Assembly (NCBI RefSeq): GCF_026183675.1
Contig: NZ_JAPIVK010000002.1
Span: forward strand, 167,765 to 231,764
Source: Microbulbifer halophilus
Lineage (GTDB): Bacteria; Pseudomonadota; Gammaproteobacteria; Pseudomonadales; Cellvibrionaceae
Reading direction: 5' to 3'
DNA length: 64,000 bases
The translations under genes were made by a program, and so were the position numbers. Position 1 is the first letter of the stretch. Each line of letters begins with the position of its first letter. Under the pieces are notes generated by a model. The model saw only the letters and a list, made by a program, of their open reading frames with translations, was not told where the DNA came from and ran no database searches. This document shows, in pieces, positions 54,078 to 64,000 of this stretch.

Positions 54078-55205
54078 TCACCCGACGATATGTACCGGCC
54101 GCTCGGCATTGCGATAGCGCTGGGAGCGGCGTGTGCGGTCGTTGACGTTGCCGGCCAACTGGCCGCAGGCCGCGGCGATATCGTCGCCGCGAGTGGTACG
54201 CACGGTTACGGTAAAGCCTTTGTCCAGCAAAATCTGCTGAAAACGTCGCAAAGCGTTGTTGCTGACCCGCTGGTAATCGGACAGCTCGAACGGGTTGAAG
54301 GGTATCAAATTTATTTTGACGGGCACATCGCGCAGCAGTTCGGCCAGCTGCTCGGCGTGCTCCGGGCGGTCGTTGACCTCCCGCATCATGGTGTACTCGA
54401 TGGTCATTTTGCGATGGGTGTCGGGCATGCTGTCGATATAGCGCTTGGCGCTGTCCAGCAGCATGGCGATGGGGTATTTCCTGTTGATCGGCACCAGTTC
54501 GTTGCGCAGTTCGTCGTTGGGCGCGTGCAGCGAGATAGCGAGACTCGCGTCGGTCACTTCCGACAGCTTGTCCAGCGCGGGCACGACGCCGGAGGTGCTC
54601 AGGGTCACGCGGCGCTTGGAGATGCCGTAGGCGTTGTCCTCCATCATCAGGTTCATGGCGTCGACGACATTGTCGAAGTTGAGCAGGGGTTCGCCCATGC
54701 CCATCATCACCACGTTGGTGACCTTGCGCGGCCCCTTGGGCTCGAGCTGGCCGAAGGATTTGCAGGCAATCCACACCTGGCCGATGATCTCGGCAGCGGT
54801 CAGGTCGCGGTTGAAGCCCTGCTTGCCGGTGGCGCAGAAACTGCAGTCGAGTGCGCAGCCCACCTGGGAGGAGACGCACAGGGTGCCGCGCTCGCCATCG
54901 GGGATATAGACGGTCTCGATGGCACTGCCGCCCTCGACCCGGACCAGCCACTTGCGCGTGCCGTCGGCGGAATCCCACTGTTTGAGCACTTCCGGGGCGC
55001 GGATCTCTGCCACCTCGGCCAGCTTCTCGCGCAGGGCCTTGCTGACATTGGTCATCTGCGCGAAGTCGTCCACGCCGCTCTGGTGCATCCACTTCAGCAC
55101 CTGCACGGCGCGAAAGCGCTTCTCGCCCAGGGACTCGAAGAACGCGGTCAGCTTCTCGACCGAGAGGCCGAGCAGGTTCACTTTTTCGGTTTTTTCCTGG
55201 GTCAT
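54078..55205 (-). CDS. rlmN: Dual-specificity 23S rRNA/tRNA methyltransferase RlmN
   Basis: A radical SAM enzyme that makes 2-methyladenosine at 23S A2503 and tRNA A37. The 375-residue protein has the CxxxCxxC site at Cys117, Cys121 and Cys124 ([12 protein letters not shown]), [12 protein letters not shown], and a late Cys in [10 protein letters not shown] that forms the methyl-carrying thiol. ATG 55205 has GAGG at 8 bases; a GTG three codons earlier lacks a site. A family-A palindrome separates it from ndk. Confidence 0.97.
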   Translation of the reverse strand: MTQEKTEKVNLLGLSVEKLTAFFESLGEKRFRAVQVLKWMHQSGVDDFAQMTNVSKALREKLAEVAEIRAPEVLKQWDSADGTRKWLVRVEGGSAIETVYIPDGERGTLCVSSQVGCALDCSFCATGKQGFNRDLTAAEIIGQVWIACKSFGQLEPKGPRKVTNVVMMGMGEPLLNFDNVVDAMNLMMEDNAYGISKRRVTLSTSGVVPALDKLSEVTDASLAISLHAPNDELRNELVPINRKYPIAMLLDSAKRYIDSMPDTHRKMTIEYTMMREVNDRPEHAEQLAELLRDVPVKINLIPFNPFELSDYQRVSNNALRRFQQILLDKGFTVTVRTTRGDDIAAACGQLAGNVNDRTRRSQRYRNAERPVHIVG

Positions 55206-55243
55206 GGGATTCACCTCAAGGGATTCTTTCAGGCTCCGGGGCC

Positions 55244-55355
55244 GGGCCTGCTACCGGGGGCTGTTTGCGGGACACGCCGTGAATACATCCCTGTAGGCTT
55301 GTCGGCGAGGTCCCTCTCGCCGACAGTCCCGCAAACAGCCCCCGGTACCAGGCCC
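55244..55355. repeat. Family-A palindrome between rlmN and ndk
   Basis: The clearest copy: arms GGGCCTGCTACCGGGGGCTG and the complementary CAGCCCCCGGTACCAGGCCC, with core blocks GGGACACGCCGTGAATACAT, CCCTGTAGGCTTGTCGGCGA and a TCGGCGAGG-loop-CTCGCCGA hairpin. Confidence 0.85.
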
Positions 55356-55376
55356 TTCACATCGCCCTAACCGACA

Positions 55377-55805
55377 TTAGCCGCGCGGGCAGATCTCGTC
55401 GTCGGCGAAGAAGTAGCCGATCTCGCGGGCGGCTGATTCGGGGGAGTCGGAGCCGTGTACCGCGTTGGCGTCGATGCTGTTGGCGAAATCGGCGCGGATG
55501 GTGCCGGCTTCGGCTTCCTTCGGGTTGGTGGCGCCCATCAGGTCGCGGTTGGCGGTGATGGCGTTGTCACCTTCCAGTATCTGGACCACAACCGGGCCGG
55601 AGGTCATGAAACCCACCAGGTCCTTGAAGAAGGGACGCTCTTTGTGTTCGGCGTAGAAACCTTCAGCCTTTTCGTTGGACAGGTGCAGCATTTTCATGGC
55701 GACGATACGCAGGCCGGCCTTCTCGAAGCGGCTTTCGATTTCGCCGATAACATTCTTGGCGACCGCGTCCGGCTTGATGATGGAAAGAGTGCGCTCCTGG
55801 GCCAT
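55377..55805 (-). CDS. ndk: Nucleoside diphosphate kinase
   Basis: Ndk balances nucleoside triphosphate pools by transferring phosphate through a histidine. The 142-residue protein starts [18 protein letters not shown] and has the active site [12 protein letters not shown] (His117). The length is the usual 141-143. ATG 55805 is the conserved start. Confidence 0.97.
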   Translation of the reverse strand: MAQERTLSIIKPDAVAKNVIGEIESRFEKAGLRIVAMKMLHLSNEKAEGFYAEHKERPFFKDLVGFMTSGPVVVQILEGDNAITANRDLMGATNPKEAEAGTIRADFANSIDANAVHGSDSPESAAREIGYFFADDEICPRG

Positions 55806-55857
55806 GATTTTCTCCAATTTCTCTGGTTGCTGGGATATTCGTCATTCAAATACAGAA

Positions 55858-55879
55858 AGAGCAACCCGATAGTTGCTCT
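55858..55879 (-). terminator. Hairpin with short T-run after the isc operon (before ndk)
   Basis: On the minus strand AGAGCAAC-TATCGG-GTTGCTCT is followed by TTCTG, so it may end the isc operon transcript after iscX. The T-run is poor, and the hairpin could be partial. Confidence 0.45.
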
Positions 55880-55993
55880 CTCCCGATATTCGCTTCGTTT
55901 AATAAATAAACAACCGCCGGTGGCGGACGGCGGATTATACGCGTTACTGCGTGAAGTTTGTACTATTTCCGATGCAACGGGGCCCTATCCAGG

Positions 55994-56188
55994 CTAATCG
56001 GCCTCTTCGATCCAGGCAGCCTGGATGGCCTCGAGGATTTTCTCGCCGCAGCGATCGGGATCGTCGTCGAAACCGGGCAGCTCCACCACCCAGTTGCGCA
56101 GGTCGACGAAATTGACCCGCAGCGGATCCACATCCGGATGGGTGTCCACCAGCTCGATGGCGATATCGTTGATGTCGGTCCATTTCAT
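55994..56188 (-). CDS. iscX: Iron-sulfur cluster assembly protein IscX
   Basis: IscX is a small acidic modulator of IscS and possible iron donor. The 64-residue protein begins MKWTDINDIAIELVDTHPDV and contains FVDLRNWVVELPGFDDDPDR, which is highly conserved. Last gene of the isc operon, 21 bases after fdx. Confidence 0.96.
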   Translation of the reverse strand: MKWTDINDIAIELVDTHPDVDPLRVNFVDLRNWVVELPGFDDDPDRCGEKILEAIQAAWIEEAD

Positions 56189-56209
56189 GTTGTCTGCTCC
56201 CGCGCTCCG

Positions 56210-56548
56210 TCAGTGTTTTTCCGATACCTGGTTGATGGTGTATTTGGGGATTTCCACCACCAGGTCTTCACCGTCGACGATCGACTGGCAGGACAGGCGC
56301 GACTCGGGCTCCAGTCCCCAGGCCTTGTCCAACATATCCTCCTCCAGCTCGTCCGGCTCTTCCAGTGAGTCGAAGCCCTCGCGCACGATCACGTGGCAGG
56401 TGGTGCAGGCGCAGGATTTCTCGCAGGCGTGCTCGATCTCCACGCCGTTCTGCAGCGCCGCGTCGCAGACGCTGACGCCAGGTTCCACTTCCACTACCTT
56501 GCCGTCGGGGCAGAGTTCGGTGTGGGGCAAAAATACGATTTTCGGCAT
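56210..56548 (-). CDS. fdx: ISC-type [2Fe-2S] ferredoxin
   Basis: Supplies electrons for Fe-S cluster assembly. The 112-residue protein has the ligands Cys42, Cys48, Cys51 and Cys87 (HACEKSCACTTCHV and RLSCQS), the same positions as E. coli Fdx, and the acidic EEPDELEEDMLDKAWGLE patch. ATG 56548 is chosen over a longer frame whose extra residues are translated repeat sequence. Confidence 0.97.
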   Translation of the reverse strand: MPKIVFLPHTELCPDGKVVEVEPGVSVCDAALQNGVEIEHACEKSCACTTCHVIVREGFDSLEEPDELEEDMLDKAWGLEPESRLSCQSIVDGEDLVVEIPKYTINQVSEKH

Positions 56549-56602
56549 AACTGACTGACTCTCTATGGTCCTAAACCCGGGAACATCGGGGCTCGCCCGA
56601 CA

Positions 56603-56640
56603 CCCTCTCCCCCGGCCCCTCTCCCAAAGGGAGAGGAGGA
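56603..56640. repeat. CCCTCTCCC-type palindrome between hscA and fdx
   Basis: CCCTCTCCCCCGGCCCCTCT and CCAAAGGGAGAGGAGG within the isc operon. It may tune expression of the downstream fdx and iscX. Confidence 0.8.
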
Positions 56641-56652
56641 GCAACGCGGGGG

Positions 56653-58527
<1,875 letters not shown>

Positions 58528-58536
58528 TGTTACTCT

Positions 58537-59061
58537 TTAATCCAGGAGATCTTCTTCCAGTTCTTCGACCTGCTTCTGCAGTTTGCCCAGGAACTGCAGC
58601 TTGAGCAGGGAGTCCTTGCCCGCGTCGAGGTCGCCGTCGGCGAAGACTGCGGCAAAATGTTTCTGCTCCGAGGCGAAGAGGCCGTGCACCTCATCGCTCA
58701 ATTCATCCAGGGCCGCGGCCGGGTCCGCTTCGCCGCGCACCTCTTCAAGACGCTCGCGCAGCATCATCTGTTGCATCAGGAATTCGGCGTCGGAGGTGGT
58801 CCGCTCCGGGCTCACCTCGACGCCGGCAAGCTTGAGCAGGTAGCCGGCGCGCCGCACCGGATCGCGCAGTGTGCCGTGGGCCTCGTTGATCTGCGCCGCG
58901 TACTGCATGGCGAGCAGTTGCTCGCGATCGGATTTCGAGGCGTACTTGTCCGGGTGGAATTCCCGCTGCAGTTCGCGGTAGCGCTCGGCCAGGGCCTTGC
59001 GATCGACCTCGAAACCGGGCTCGAGACCGAATATTTCGAAATGGGTCTGGTTCTGTGCCAT
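58537..59061 (-). CDS. hscB: Fe-S assembly J-domain co-chaperone HscB
   Basis: HscB brings IscU to HscA. The 174-residue protein has an N-terminal J-domain with HPD (36-38) in LQREFHPDKYASKSDREQ, and a C-terminal three-helix domain that binds IscU. ATG 59061 is the family start; upstream codons are repeat-derived. Confidence 0.96.
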   Translation of the reverse strand: MAQNQTHFEIFGLEPGFEVDRKALAERYRELQREFHPDKYASKSDREQLLAMQYAAQINEAHGTLRDPVRRAGYLLKLAGVEVSPERTTSDAEFLMQQMMLRERLEEVRGEADPAAALDELSDEVHGLFASEQKHFAAVFADGDLDAGKDSLLKLQFLGKLQKQVEELEEDLLD

Positions 59062-59076
59062 TGAATACGCTCTTTT

Positions 59077-59176
59077 TCCCCGGCCCCACTGACTCACACC
59101 TTCCCTGGTGCTCGCCGCTTCGCGGCGCCTTCGGCGTCCAAATCCGCTCCCGGCGGATTTGTCCCGGGGAGAGGGG
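59077..59176. repeat. Composite repeat between hscB and iscA
   Basis: A copy of the three-hairpin block (ACACCTTCCCTGGTGC, CGCCGCTTCGCGGCG, CAAATCCGCTCCCGGCGGATTTG) with truncated CCCC/GGGGAGAGGGG ends. It lies in the isc operon. Confidence 0.8.
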
Positions 59177-59262
59177 CGCTAATCTATCGGGACCCGGGTC
59201 CCGAAAATACTAAAAAGGCCGGCGTGCGCGACGCACCCGGCCTCGTCGTGGCGGCGGAGAAA

Positions 59263-59586
59263 TTACACGTGAAAGCTTTCGCCACAGCCGCATTCGTTTT
59301 TCACGTTGGGGTTGGAGAAGGCAAAACCTTCATTCAGCCCCTCCTTGACGAAATCCAGTTGTGTGCCATCCAGGTAGGCCAGGCTCTTCGGGTCGACCAC
59401 CAGTTTGACGTCGTCCCGCTCGAACACCCGATCCTCGGCTTCCGCCGAGTCGACAAACTCGAGCACATAGGCCATGCCGGAACAACCGGCGGTCCTGACA
59501 CCGACGCGGATACCGATACCACTGCCGCGCTTTTCGAGCTGGCGCCGGATATGGTCCCGGGCCGCCTCTGTCATGGTAATTGCCAT
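59263..59586 (-). CDS. iscA: A-type Fe-S carrier IscA
   Basis: IscA delivers clusters, mainly [4Fe-4S], to target proteins. The 107-residue protein has the three conserved Cys: Cys35 in [10 protein letters not shown], and Cys99 and Cys101 in [12 protein letters not shown] 59586 gives the exact family length. Confidence 0.97.
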   Translation of the reverse strand: MAITMTEAARDHIRRQLEKRGSGIGIRVGVRTAGCSGMAYVLEFVDSAEAEDRVFERDDVKLVVDPKSLAYLDGTQLDFVKEGLNEGFAFSNPNVKNECGCGESFHV

Positions 59587-59615
59587 AGCGGTTCCCCTAC
59601 TGCTTCCGCTCGCGA

Positions 59616-60026
59616 TCAGCCGGCCTCCTGTACATCGTCGGCAGCCTGGCCGCGCTTGTCGCGGATGCTTTTCACGGCGGCCTTGATGGCGTCCTCGGCC
59701 AGTACCGAGCAGTGAATTTTCACTGGCGGCAGCGCCAGTTCCTCGGCGATGGCGGTATTCTTGATCTGCTCCGCCTCGTCGATACTCTTGCCCTTGACCC
59801 ACTCGGTGAGCAGGGAGCTGGATGCGATGGCGGAACCACAGCCGTAGGTTTTGAACTTGGCGTCCTCGATAAGGCCGTCGTCGTTCACCTGAATCTGCAG
59901 GCGCATCACGTCGCCGCAGGCCGGCGCGCCGACCATGCCGGTACCGACATTGTCCGACTTGTCGTCCATGCGACCAACATTGCGGGGGTGTTCATAGTGA
60001 TCGATCACTTTGTCGCTGTAGGCCAT
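59616..60026 (-). CDS. iscU: Fe-S cluster scaffold IscU
   Basis: The scaffold on which clusters form. The 136-residue protein has Cys37, Cys63 and Cys106, Asp39, and the LPPVK motif (99-103) recognised by HscA. The C-terminus is a few residues longer than E. coli (128). Confidence 0.98.
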   Translation of the reverse strand: MAYSDKVIDHYEHPRNVGRMDDKSDNVGTGMVGAPACGDVMRLQIQVNDDGLIEDAKFKTYGCGSAIASSSLLTEWVKGKSIDEAEQIKNTAIAEELALPPVKIHCSVLAEDAIKAAVKSIRDKRGQAADDVQEAG

Positions 60027-60057
60027 GACTCTAATCTCCTAAAGTTCTGCAATTTCC

Positions 60058-60097
60058 AAAAGTGGTCTCAAAGCCCTGCGGCTTTGCGGCCACTTTT
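60058..60097. repeat. Nested hairpin between iscS and iscU
   Basis: Outer stem AAAAGTGG/CCACTTTT (60058-60065 with 60090-60097) encloses AAAGCC/GGCTTT. It overlaps the iscS stop codon and, on the minus-strand mRNA, stands 32 bases before iscU. It could attenuate or process the isc transcript. Confidence 0.7.
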
Positions 60098-61310
60098 AGT
60101 GGGCCGCCCATTCAATACTATTCAGGTCAATACCGTCTTTGTACATATCCCAGAGGGGCGACAGTTCGCGAAGTTTCTCCACTGCCTTGCGCACTTCCGA
60201 TGCAGCGGTATCCACGTCGCTCTCGGTGGTAAAACGGCCGAAACTGAAGCGCAGGGAGCTGTGGGCCATCTCGTCGTTGACACCCAGGGCACGCAGCACA
60301 TAGCTGGGCTCGAGGCTCGCGGAGGTACAGGCGGAACCGGAGGAAATCGCCAGGTCCTTGAGCGACATGATCAGGCTCTCGCCCTCCACGAAGGCAAAGC
60401 TCACATTCAGGTTGCCGACCACGCGCTGCTCGACGGAACCGTTGATATGGACCTCTTCCATATCCTTGATCTGGTCCCAGAAGCGGTTGCGCAGCATCAG
60501 CAGGCGCTCGTTCTCCGAGGCCATTTCCTCCCTGGCAATACGGAAGGCCTCGCCCATACCCACGATCTGGTGGGTCGGCAGGGTGCCGGAGCGCATGCCG
60601 CGCTCGTGGCCGCCACCGTGGACCTGCGCCTCGATACGTACCCGCGGCTTGCGGCGTACATAGAGGGCGCCGACCCCTTTGGGGCCGTAAACCTTGTGGC
60701 CGGAGAAAGACATCAGGTCGACTTTCATTTCCGCCAGGTCGATCGGCAGCTTGCCGGCGCTCTGGGCGGCGTCCACGTGGAAAATGACCTTCTTCGCACG
60801 GCAGATCTCGCCGATGGCGGCGATATCGTTGATCACGCCGATCTCGTTGTTGACGTGCATCAGGCTCACCAGCACGGTGTCCTCGCGCAGCGCTTCCTCA
60901 ACCTGTTCCGGGTAGACGATGCCGTCTTCGCGCGGGTTCAGGTAGGTGACTTCGAAACCCTCGCGCTCCAGTTGGCGGCAGGCATCCAGAACGGCCTTGT
61001 GTTCGATCTTGGAGGTGATGATGTGCTTGCCGCGCCCCTGGTAGAAGTGGGCGGCGCCCTTGATCGCCAGGTTGTCGGACTCGGTGGCACCGCTGGTCCA
61101 GACGATTTCGCGCGGGTCGGCATTGACCAGCTCGGCCACCTGGCGACGCGCATCCTCGACCGCCTCTTCCGCTTTCCAGCCATACAGGTGGGAGCGGGAC
61201 GCAGGGTTGCCGAAGTTGCCCTCCATGGTCATCTGCTCCGCCATTTTGCTGGCGACGCGAGGGTCCACCGGGCAGGTAGCCGAATAGTCCAGGTAGATGG
61301 GAAGCTTCAT
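60096..61310 (-). CDS. iscS: Cysteine desulfurase IscS
   Basis: A PLP enzyme that supplies sulfur for Fe-S clusters and tRNA thiolation. The 404-residue protein is the length of E. coli IscS, with PLP lysine Lys206 in [12 protein letters not shown] and mobile-loop active-site Cys328 in [17 protein letters not shown] 61310 ([20 protein letters not shown]) is conserved; upstream in-frame codons are spurious. It follows iscR by 100 bases. Confidence 0.98.
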   Translation of the reverse strand: MKLPIYLDYSATCPVDPRVASKMAEQMTMEGNFGNPASRSHLYGWKAEEAVEDARRQVAELVNADPREIVWTSGATESDNLAIKGAAHFYQGRGKHIITSKIEHKAVLDACRQLEREGFEVTYLNPREDGIVYPEQVEEALREDTVLVSLMHVNNEIGVINDIAAIGEICRAKKVIFHVDAAQSAGKLPIDLAEMKVDLMSFSGHKVYGPKGVGALYVRRKPRVRIEAQVHGGGHERGMRSGTLPTHQIVGMGEAFRIAREEMASENERLLMLRNRFWDQIKDMEEVHINGSVEQRVVGNLNVSFAFVEGESLIMSLKDLAISSGSACTSASLEPSYVLRALGVNDEMAHSSLRFSFGRFTTESDVDTAASEVRKAVEKLRELSPLWDMYKDGIDLNSIEWAAH

Positions 61311-61410
61311 ACTTATCTCTCCGCGCACTGATCTGTTAACTCGAGTGCTGTACTTGCTGAATTCCGATGGAACCGGCGGTCCGCCGGCCGGCGATCCGGA
61401 GGCGCGCACC

Positions 61411-61890
61411 TTACTGCAAGCCGCCGATGACCGCCACTTTCTCTTCCGGCGCCTCGCGCAGATCCTGGCGCCGCGCCACTTCCTGCACCTCGGCCCGCGC
61501 CACCAGGTCGGCGAGACTGATACCGTTGAGGAAGCTGTGTATCTGGTCGCTCAGGTCGGACCAGAGATAGTGCGTCAGGCACTGTTCGCCGCCGGCACAG
61601 TCCGCATTGCCGCCGCAGTTGGTGGCATCCACGGACTCATTGACCGCATCGACGATCTGCGCCACAAAAATGTCGCCGCCGGTGCGCGCCAGGCGGTAGC
61701 CGCCGCCGGGGCCACGCACGCTGGAAACCAGGCCGGACTGCCGCAGGCGGGAGAAAAGCTGTTCCAGGTAGGACAGGGAGATCCCCTGGCGCTTGGATAT
61801 GTCCGCCAGGCTGATAGGGCCGCGATCGGCGTGCAGTGCCAGATCCAGCATTGCCGTGACCGCGTAGCGACCTTTGGTTGTCAAACGCAT
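61411..61890 (-). CDS. iscR: Fe-S cluster-responsive regulator IscR
   Basis: A Rrf2-family winged-helix regulator that binds a [2Fe-2S] cluster and represses its own operon. The 159-residue protein starts [20 protein letters not shown], with cluster ligands Cys92, Cys98, Cys104 and His107 ([17 protein letters not shown]), the same positions as in E. coli. First gene of the isc operon; two type-1 sites cover the promoter. Confidence 0.98.
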   Translation of the reverse strand: MRLTTKGRYAVTAMLDLALHADRGPISLADISKRQGISLSYLEQLFSRLRQSGLVSSVRGPGGGYRLARTGGDIFVAQIVDAVNESVDATNCGGNADCAGGEQCLTHYLWSDLSDQIHSFLNGISLADLVARAEVQEVARRQDLREAPEEKVAVIGGLQ

Positions 61891-61932
61891 ATCAGCTCCC
61901 GACTGAGCTATAGCCCTTTTTCGATGGACGGG

Positions 61933-61961
61933 AGTATGTAATAACCCAGCATCTCAGTCAA
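61933..61961 (-). promoter_or_regulatory. iscR operon promoter
   Basis: On the minus strand TTGACT (61961-61956), a 17-base spacer, and CATACT (61938-61933) form a promoter whose -35 is buried in the proximal IscR site. Transcription would start near 61926, about 35 bases before iscR. Confidence 0.6.
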
Positions 61962-61965
61962 GTAT
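61941..61965 (-). promoter_or_regulatory. IscR type-1 site, proximal
   Basis: A 25-bp site reading ATACTTGACT ... GGGTTAT on the minus strand, matching the type-1 IscR pattern (ATA-CC-GACT half-site with inverted partner) bound by [2Fe-2S] IscR. It overlaps the -35 region. Confidence 0.7.
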
Positions 61966-61990
61966 ATAACCGGGTAAAGCAGTCAGGTAT
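61966..61990 (-). promoter_or_regulatory. IscR type-1 site, distal
   Basis: A 25-bp site reading ATACCTGACT ... CCGGTTAT on the minus strand, directly abutting the proximal site without a gap. The tandem arrangement resembles the A and B sites of the E. coli iscR promoter. Confidence 0.7.
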
Positions 61991-61993
61991 TTT

Positions 61994-62129
61994 ATGAATG
62001 ATGAATACGCGGGGTAGTCGGTGCCGTGTGACGATCTCTCCGCCACGACCGTCATCCGCGGCAGGCCAGCCAAGTCGCGGCCCGGGAGTTCCTCCCAACC
62101 CCAATGCCCGGCCGCGTTTCATCATTCAT
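61994..62129. repeat. Inverted repeat upstream of the isc promoter
   Basis: The left arm ATGAATGATGAATACGCGG (61994-62012) and the right arm CCGCGTTTCATCATTCAT (62112-62129) are inverted copies with one base missing. The right arm runs into the 3' end of trmJ. A related half occurs at 52261-52275. Confidence 0.65.
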
Positions 62130-62919
62130 CATTCACTCCCCCGGGCCGCCCCTTGCCGCCCGTCCTGTAGATATAGTTCTGGGTCGCCGTCAGCCAGCCC
62201 CGCAGTATTCCCAGCTCCATATCGTCCGGGCGCACGCGGCTGAACAGCCGGCGCAGGCGGGTCATGGTCTGGCGGGGGTTGTCCGGATCGATAAAGCCCA
62301 GTTCCCCCAGCGCCAGTTGCAGGTGTTCGTAATAGAGCTCCATATCGCCGGCCTTGACCGGCGGCCTGTCCCAGTCCGCGTAGCTGAGTTCAGTGCCCTT
62401 TTCGGCCTCCAGCGCGGCCACGCGCACTTCATAGGCCAGCACCTGCACCGCAGTGGCCAGGTTCAGGGAGCTGTAGTCCGGATTGGCCGGGATATGCACG
62501 TGGTAGTTGCAGGCCTGCAGCTCCTCGTTGGTGAGGCCGCGGTCCTCGCGACCGAACACCAGCGCCACCGGGTGGCTCGGCGCCTCGGTCACGCTCTTCG
62601 CGGCGCACTCCCGCGGCGTCAGCAGCGGCCAGGGAATGCGGCGTTCGCGGGCGCTGGTAGCGACCACCAGGCCGCAGTCCGCCACCGCCTCTTCCAGTGT
62701 GTCCACCACCACCACCCGATCCAGCAGGTCCGCGGCGCCGGCGGCGCGCCAGATGGCATTGGCCGCCGGGAATTCCCGCGGCGCCACCAGGTAGAGCTGG
62801 CTGAGGCCCATATTCTTCAGCGCGCGGGCGGCGCCGCCGATATTGCCGGGATGGGCCGTGTTGACGAGCACCGCACGCACATTGTCGAGGGGCGAAAGGT
62901 CGGGAGTGGAATTGGCCAT
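62122..62919 (-). CDS. trmJ: tRNA (cytidine/uridine-2'-O-)-methyltransferase TrmJ
   Basis: TrmJ methylates the 2'-OH of position 32 in several tRNAs. The 265-residue protein has the SPOUT fold: VRAVLVNTAHPGNIGGAARA at the start, ALVFGREDRGLTNEEL and YSSLNLATAVQVLAYE, which form the SAM-binding knot. The C-terminal extension ends in RTGGKGRPGGVNDE. ATG 62919 is conserved. It lies upstream of iscR on the same strand, as in E. coli, and divergent from suhB. Confidence 0.95.
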   Translation of the reverse strand: MANSTPDLSPLDNVRAVLVNTAHPGNIGGAARALKNMGLSQLYLVAPREFPAANAIWRAAGAADLLDRVVVVDTLEEAVADCGLVVATSARERRIPWPLLTPRECAAKSVTEAPSHPVALVFGREDRGLTNEELQACNYHVHIPANPDYSSLNLATAVQVLAYEVRVAALEAEKGTELSYADWDRPPVKAGDMELYYEHLQLALGELGFIDPDNPRQTMTRLRRLFSRVRPDDMELGILRGWLTATQNYIYRTGGKGRPGGVNDE

Positions 62920-63100
62920 ACTGATAGGGTTGAATCGGTGGTTAGCGGCGCGCGAGTGTAGCAAAACTGCGCGGGAATCCCTACAATCGCCCGCCACAGC
63001 CGGCGCGGCCGGCCCGGAGCGGCAGATCGCGGCTCCCGTTTTTTACGACTTCTGATCAACTCGAGTTTCGGGATTCAAGGCGCTGGCGATTGATGGCACG

Positions 63101-63210
63101 AGCCGGTGCGGGGGGCACCTTTCTGGGACACGCCGTAAATACGTCCCTGTAGGCTTGTCTGCGAGGTCCCTCTCGCAGACAGTCCCAGAAAGGCGCCCCC
63201 CGCACCGGCT
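63101..63210. repeat. Family-A palindrome between trmJ and suhB
   Basis: Arms AGCCGGTGCGGGGGGCACCT and the complementary GGCGCCCCCCGCACCGGCT, which differ completely from the arms of other copies, surround the conserved core GGGACACGCCGTAAATACGT and TGTAGGCTTGTCTGCGAGGT. It sits between divergent genes, so it is not a terminator. Confidence 0.85.
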
Positions 63211-63254
63211 GCCCGCCCCCGGAACTCGCCCCAACCACACAGTGCGGAATTGTT

Positions 63255-64000
63255 ATGGAACCCATGCTGAATATTGCCCTGCGCGCGGCGCGCAAGGCCG
63301 GAGAACTGATTGAACGGGCCTGGGAGCGCAGCGACCTGACCAAATTCGAGGAAAAAGGCCGCAACGATTTCGTCACCGAAGTGGACAGGGCCAGCGAACA
63401 GGAGATCATCTATCACCTGCGCAAGGCCTACCCCAAACACAGCATCCTCGCCGAAGAGAGCGGCGTCACCGAGGGCGCCGAGCCGGACTACGAGTGGATC
63501 ATCGATCCGCTGGACGGCACTACCAACTTTATCCACGGTATTCCCCAGTTCGCCGTCTCCATCGCCTGCCGCTACCGCGGCCGCATCGAGCACGCGGTGG
63601 TACTGGACCCGATCAAGCGGGAGGAATTCACCGCCAGCCGCGGCCGCGGCGCGGCCTTGAACGGCCGCCGCATCCGCGTTTCCGGTCGCCAGCACCTGCG
63701 CGGCGGGCTGATAGGCACCGGCATTCCGTTCAGCGGCCCGGCACTGGAACACATCGATCCCTATCTGGCGGCCCTGAAGGAGATCGCCGGCCAGACTGCC
63801 GGTATCCGCCGCCCGGGTGCCGCGGCCCTGGACCTGGCCTATGTGGCCGCGGGCCGCTTCGACGGTTTCTGGGAGATGTACCTGAACAGCTGGGATATTG
63901 CCGCCGGTTCGCTGTTGGTGAAAGAGGCCGGCGGCCTGATCAGCGATTTCCGCGGCGGCGACGACTACCTGGATTGCGGCCACCTGGTCTGTGCCACCCC
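63255..64000 (+). CDS. suhB: Inositol-1-monophosphatase SuhB, 3' end cut by window edge
   Basis: SuhB is an inositol monophosphatase that in E. coli also takes part in rRNA transcription antitermination. About 248 residues are visible, starting MEPMLNIALRAARKAGELIE, with the metal-binding motifs ILAEESG, IIDPLDGTTNFIHG (Asp84, Asp87) and SWDIAAGSLLVKEAGG. The family length is about 265, so only the last few residues are missing. It is divergent from trmJ, the common arrangement. Confidence 0.97.
   Translation, partial: MEPMLNIALRAARKAGELIERAWERSDLTKFEEKGRNDFVTEVDRASEQEIIYHLRKAYPKHSILAEESGVTEGAEPDYEWIIDPLDGTTNFIHGIPQFAVSIACRYRGRIEHAVVLDPIKREEFTASRGRGAALNGRRIRVSGRQHLRGGLIGTGIPFSGPALEHIDPYLAALKEIAGQTAGIRRPGAAALDLAYVAAGRFDGFWEMYLNSWDIAAGSLLVKEAGGLISDFRGGDDYLDCGHLVCAT

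Overview
The window reads as a chromosomal segment of a GC-rich marine gammaproteobacterium that degrades chitin. My best guess is the order Cellvibrionales, near Microbulbifer. The basis is the gene orders (lptGF/pepA-holC-valS, der-bamB-yfgM-hisS-ispG-rodZ-pilF-rlmN-ndk, and suhB/trmJ/iscRSUA-hscBA-fdx-iscX), a fused nuoCD, a GH18 chitinase with two chitin-binding modules, a GH20 lipoprotein and nagX. The genus is inference from recall. I see no rRNA, tRNA, CRISPR array, phage or plasmid genes.

Layout. 1-2.4 kb: a GH20 hexosaminidase cut by the left edge and a small exported protein. 2.5-11.7 kb: an RDD membrane protein, lptFG (LPS export) divergent from pepA-holC-unknown-valS. 11.7-14.1 kb: a less GC-rich accessory patch with a small secreted four-cysteine protein and a 507-residue protein that fuses a Coq4-type zinc domain to an alpha/beta hydrolase. 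14.4-30.6 kb: the respiratory complex I operon nuoA-B-CD-E-F-G-H-I-J-K-L-M-N, interrupted by repeat clusters and, between nuoI and nuoJ, by a DUF559 nuclease gene whose two ends are made of repeat sequence. 30.6-35.8 kb: a ferritin-like helical protein, the chitinase and nagX. 35.8-43.9 kb: a MarR/MFS efflux pair, an Scs/DsbD-type thiol-redox operon, a lipoprotein phosphoesterase and trmO. 44-63 kb: gabD followed by a long minus-strand run of housekeeping genes and the complete ISC iron-sulfur cluster operon. Right edge: suhB, truncated.

How parts connect. GH20, the chitinase and NagX fit one chitin/GlcNAc pathway; the two glycosidase genes carry matching palindromes of the NagR (LacI-family) type at their promoters. 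The isc operon starts from a promoter covered by two abutting 25-bp type-1 IscR sites, which fits feedback by [2Fe-2S] IscR. Complex I needs many Fe-S clusters, so isc and nuo are functionally linked.

A striking non-coding feature is the density of palindromic repeats between genes: at least three families, including about 110-bp palindromes whose arms differ between copies yet stay self-complementary, and composite elements in which one hairpin block sits inside the loop of two other families. The best leads for something undescribed are the Coq4-hydrolase fusion, the repeat-framed DUF559 gene and the arm-swapping palindromes.
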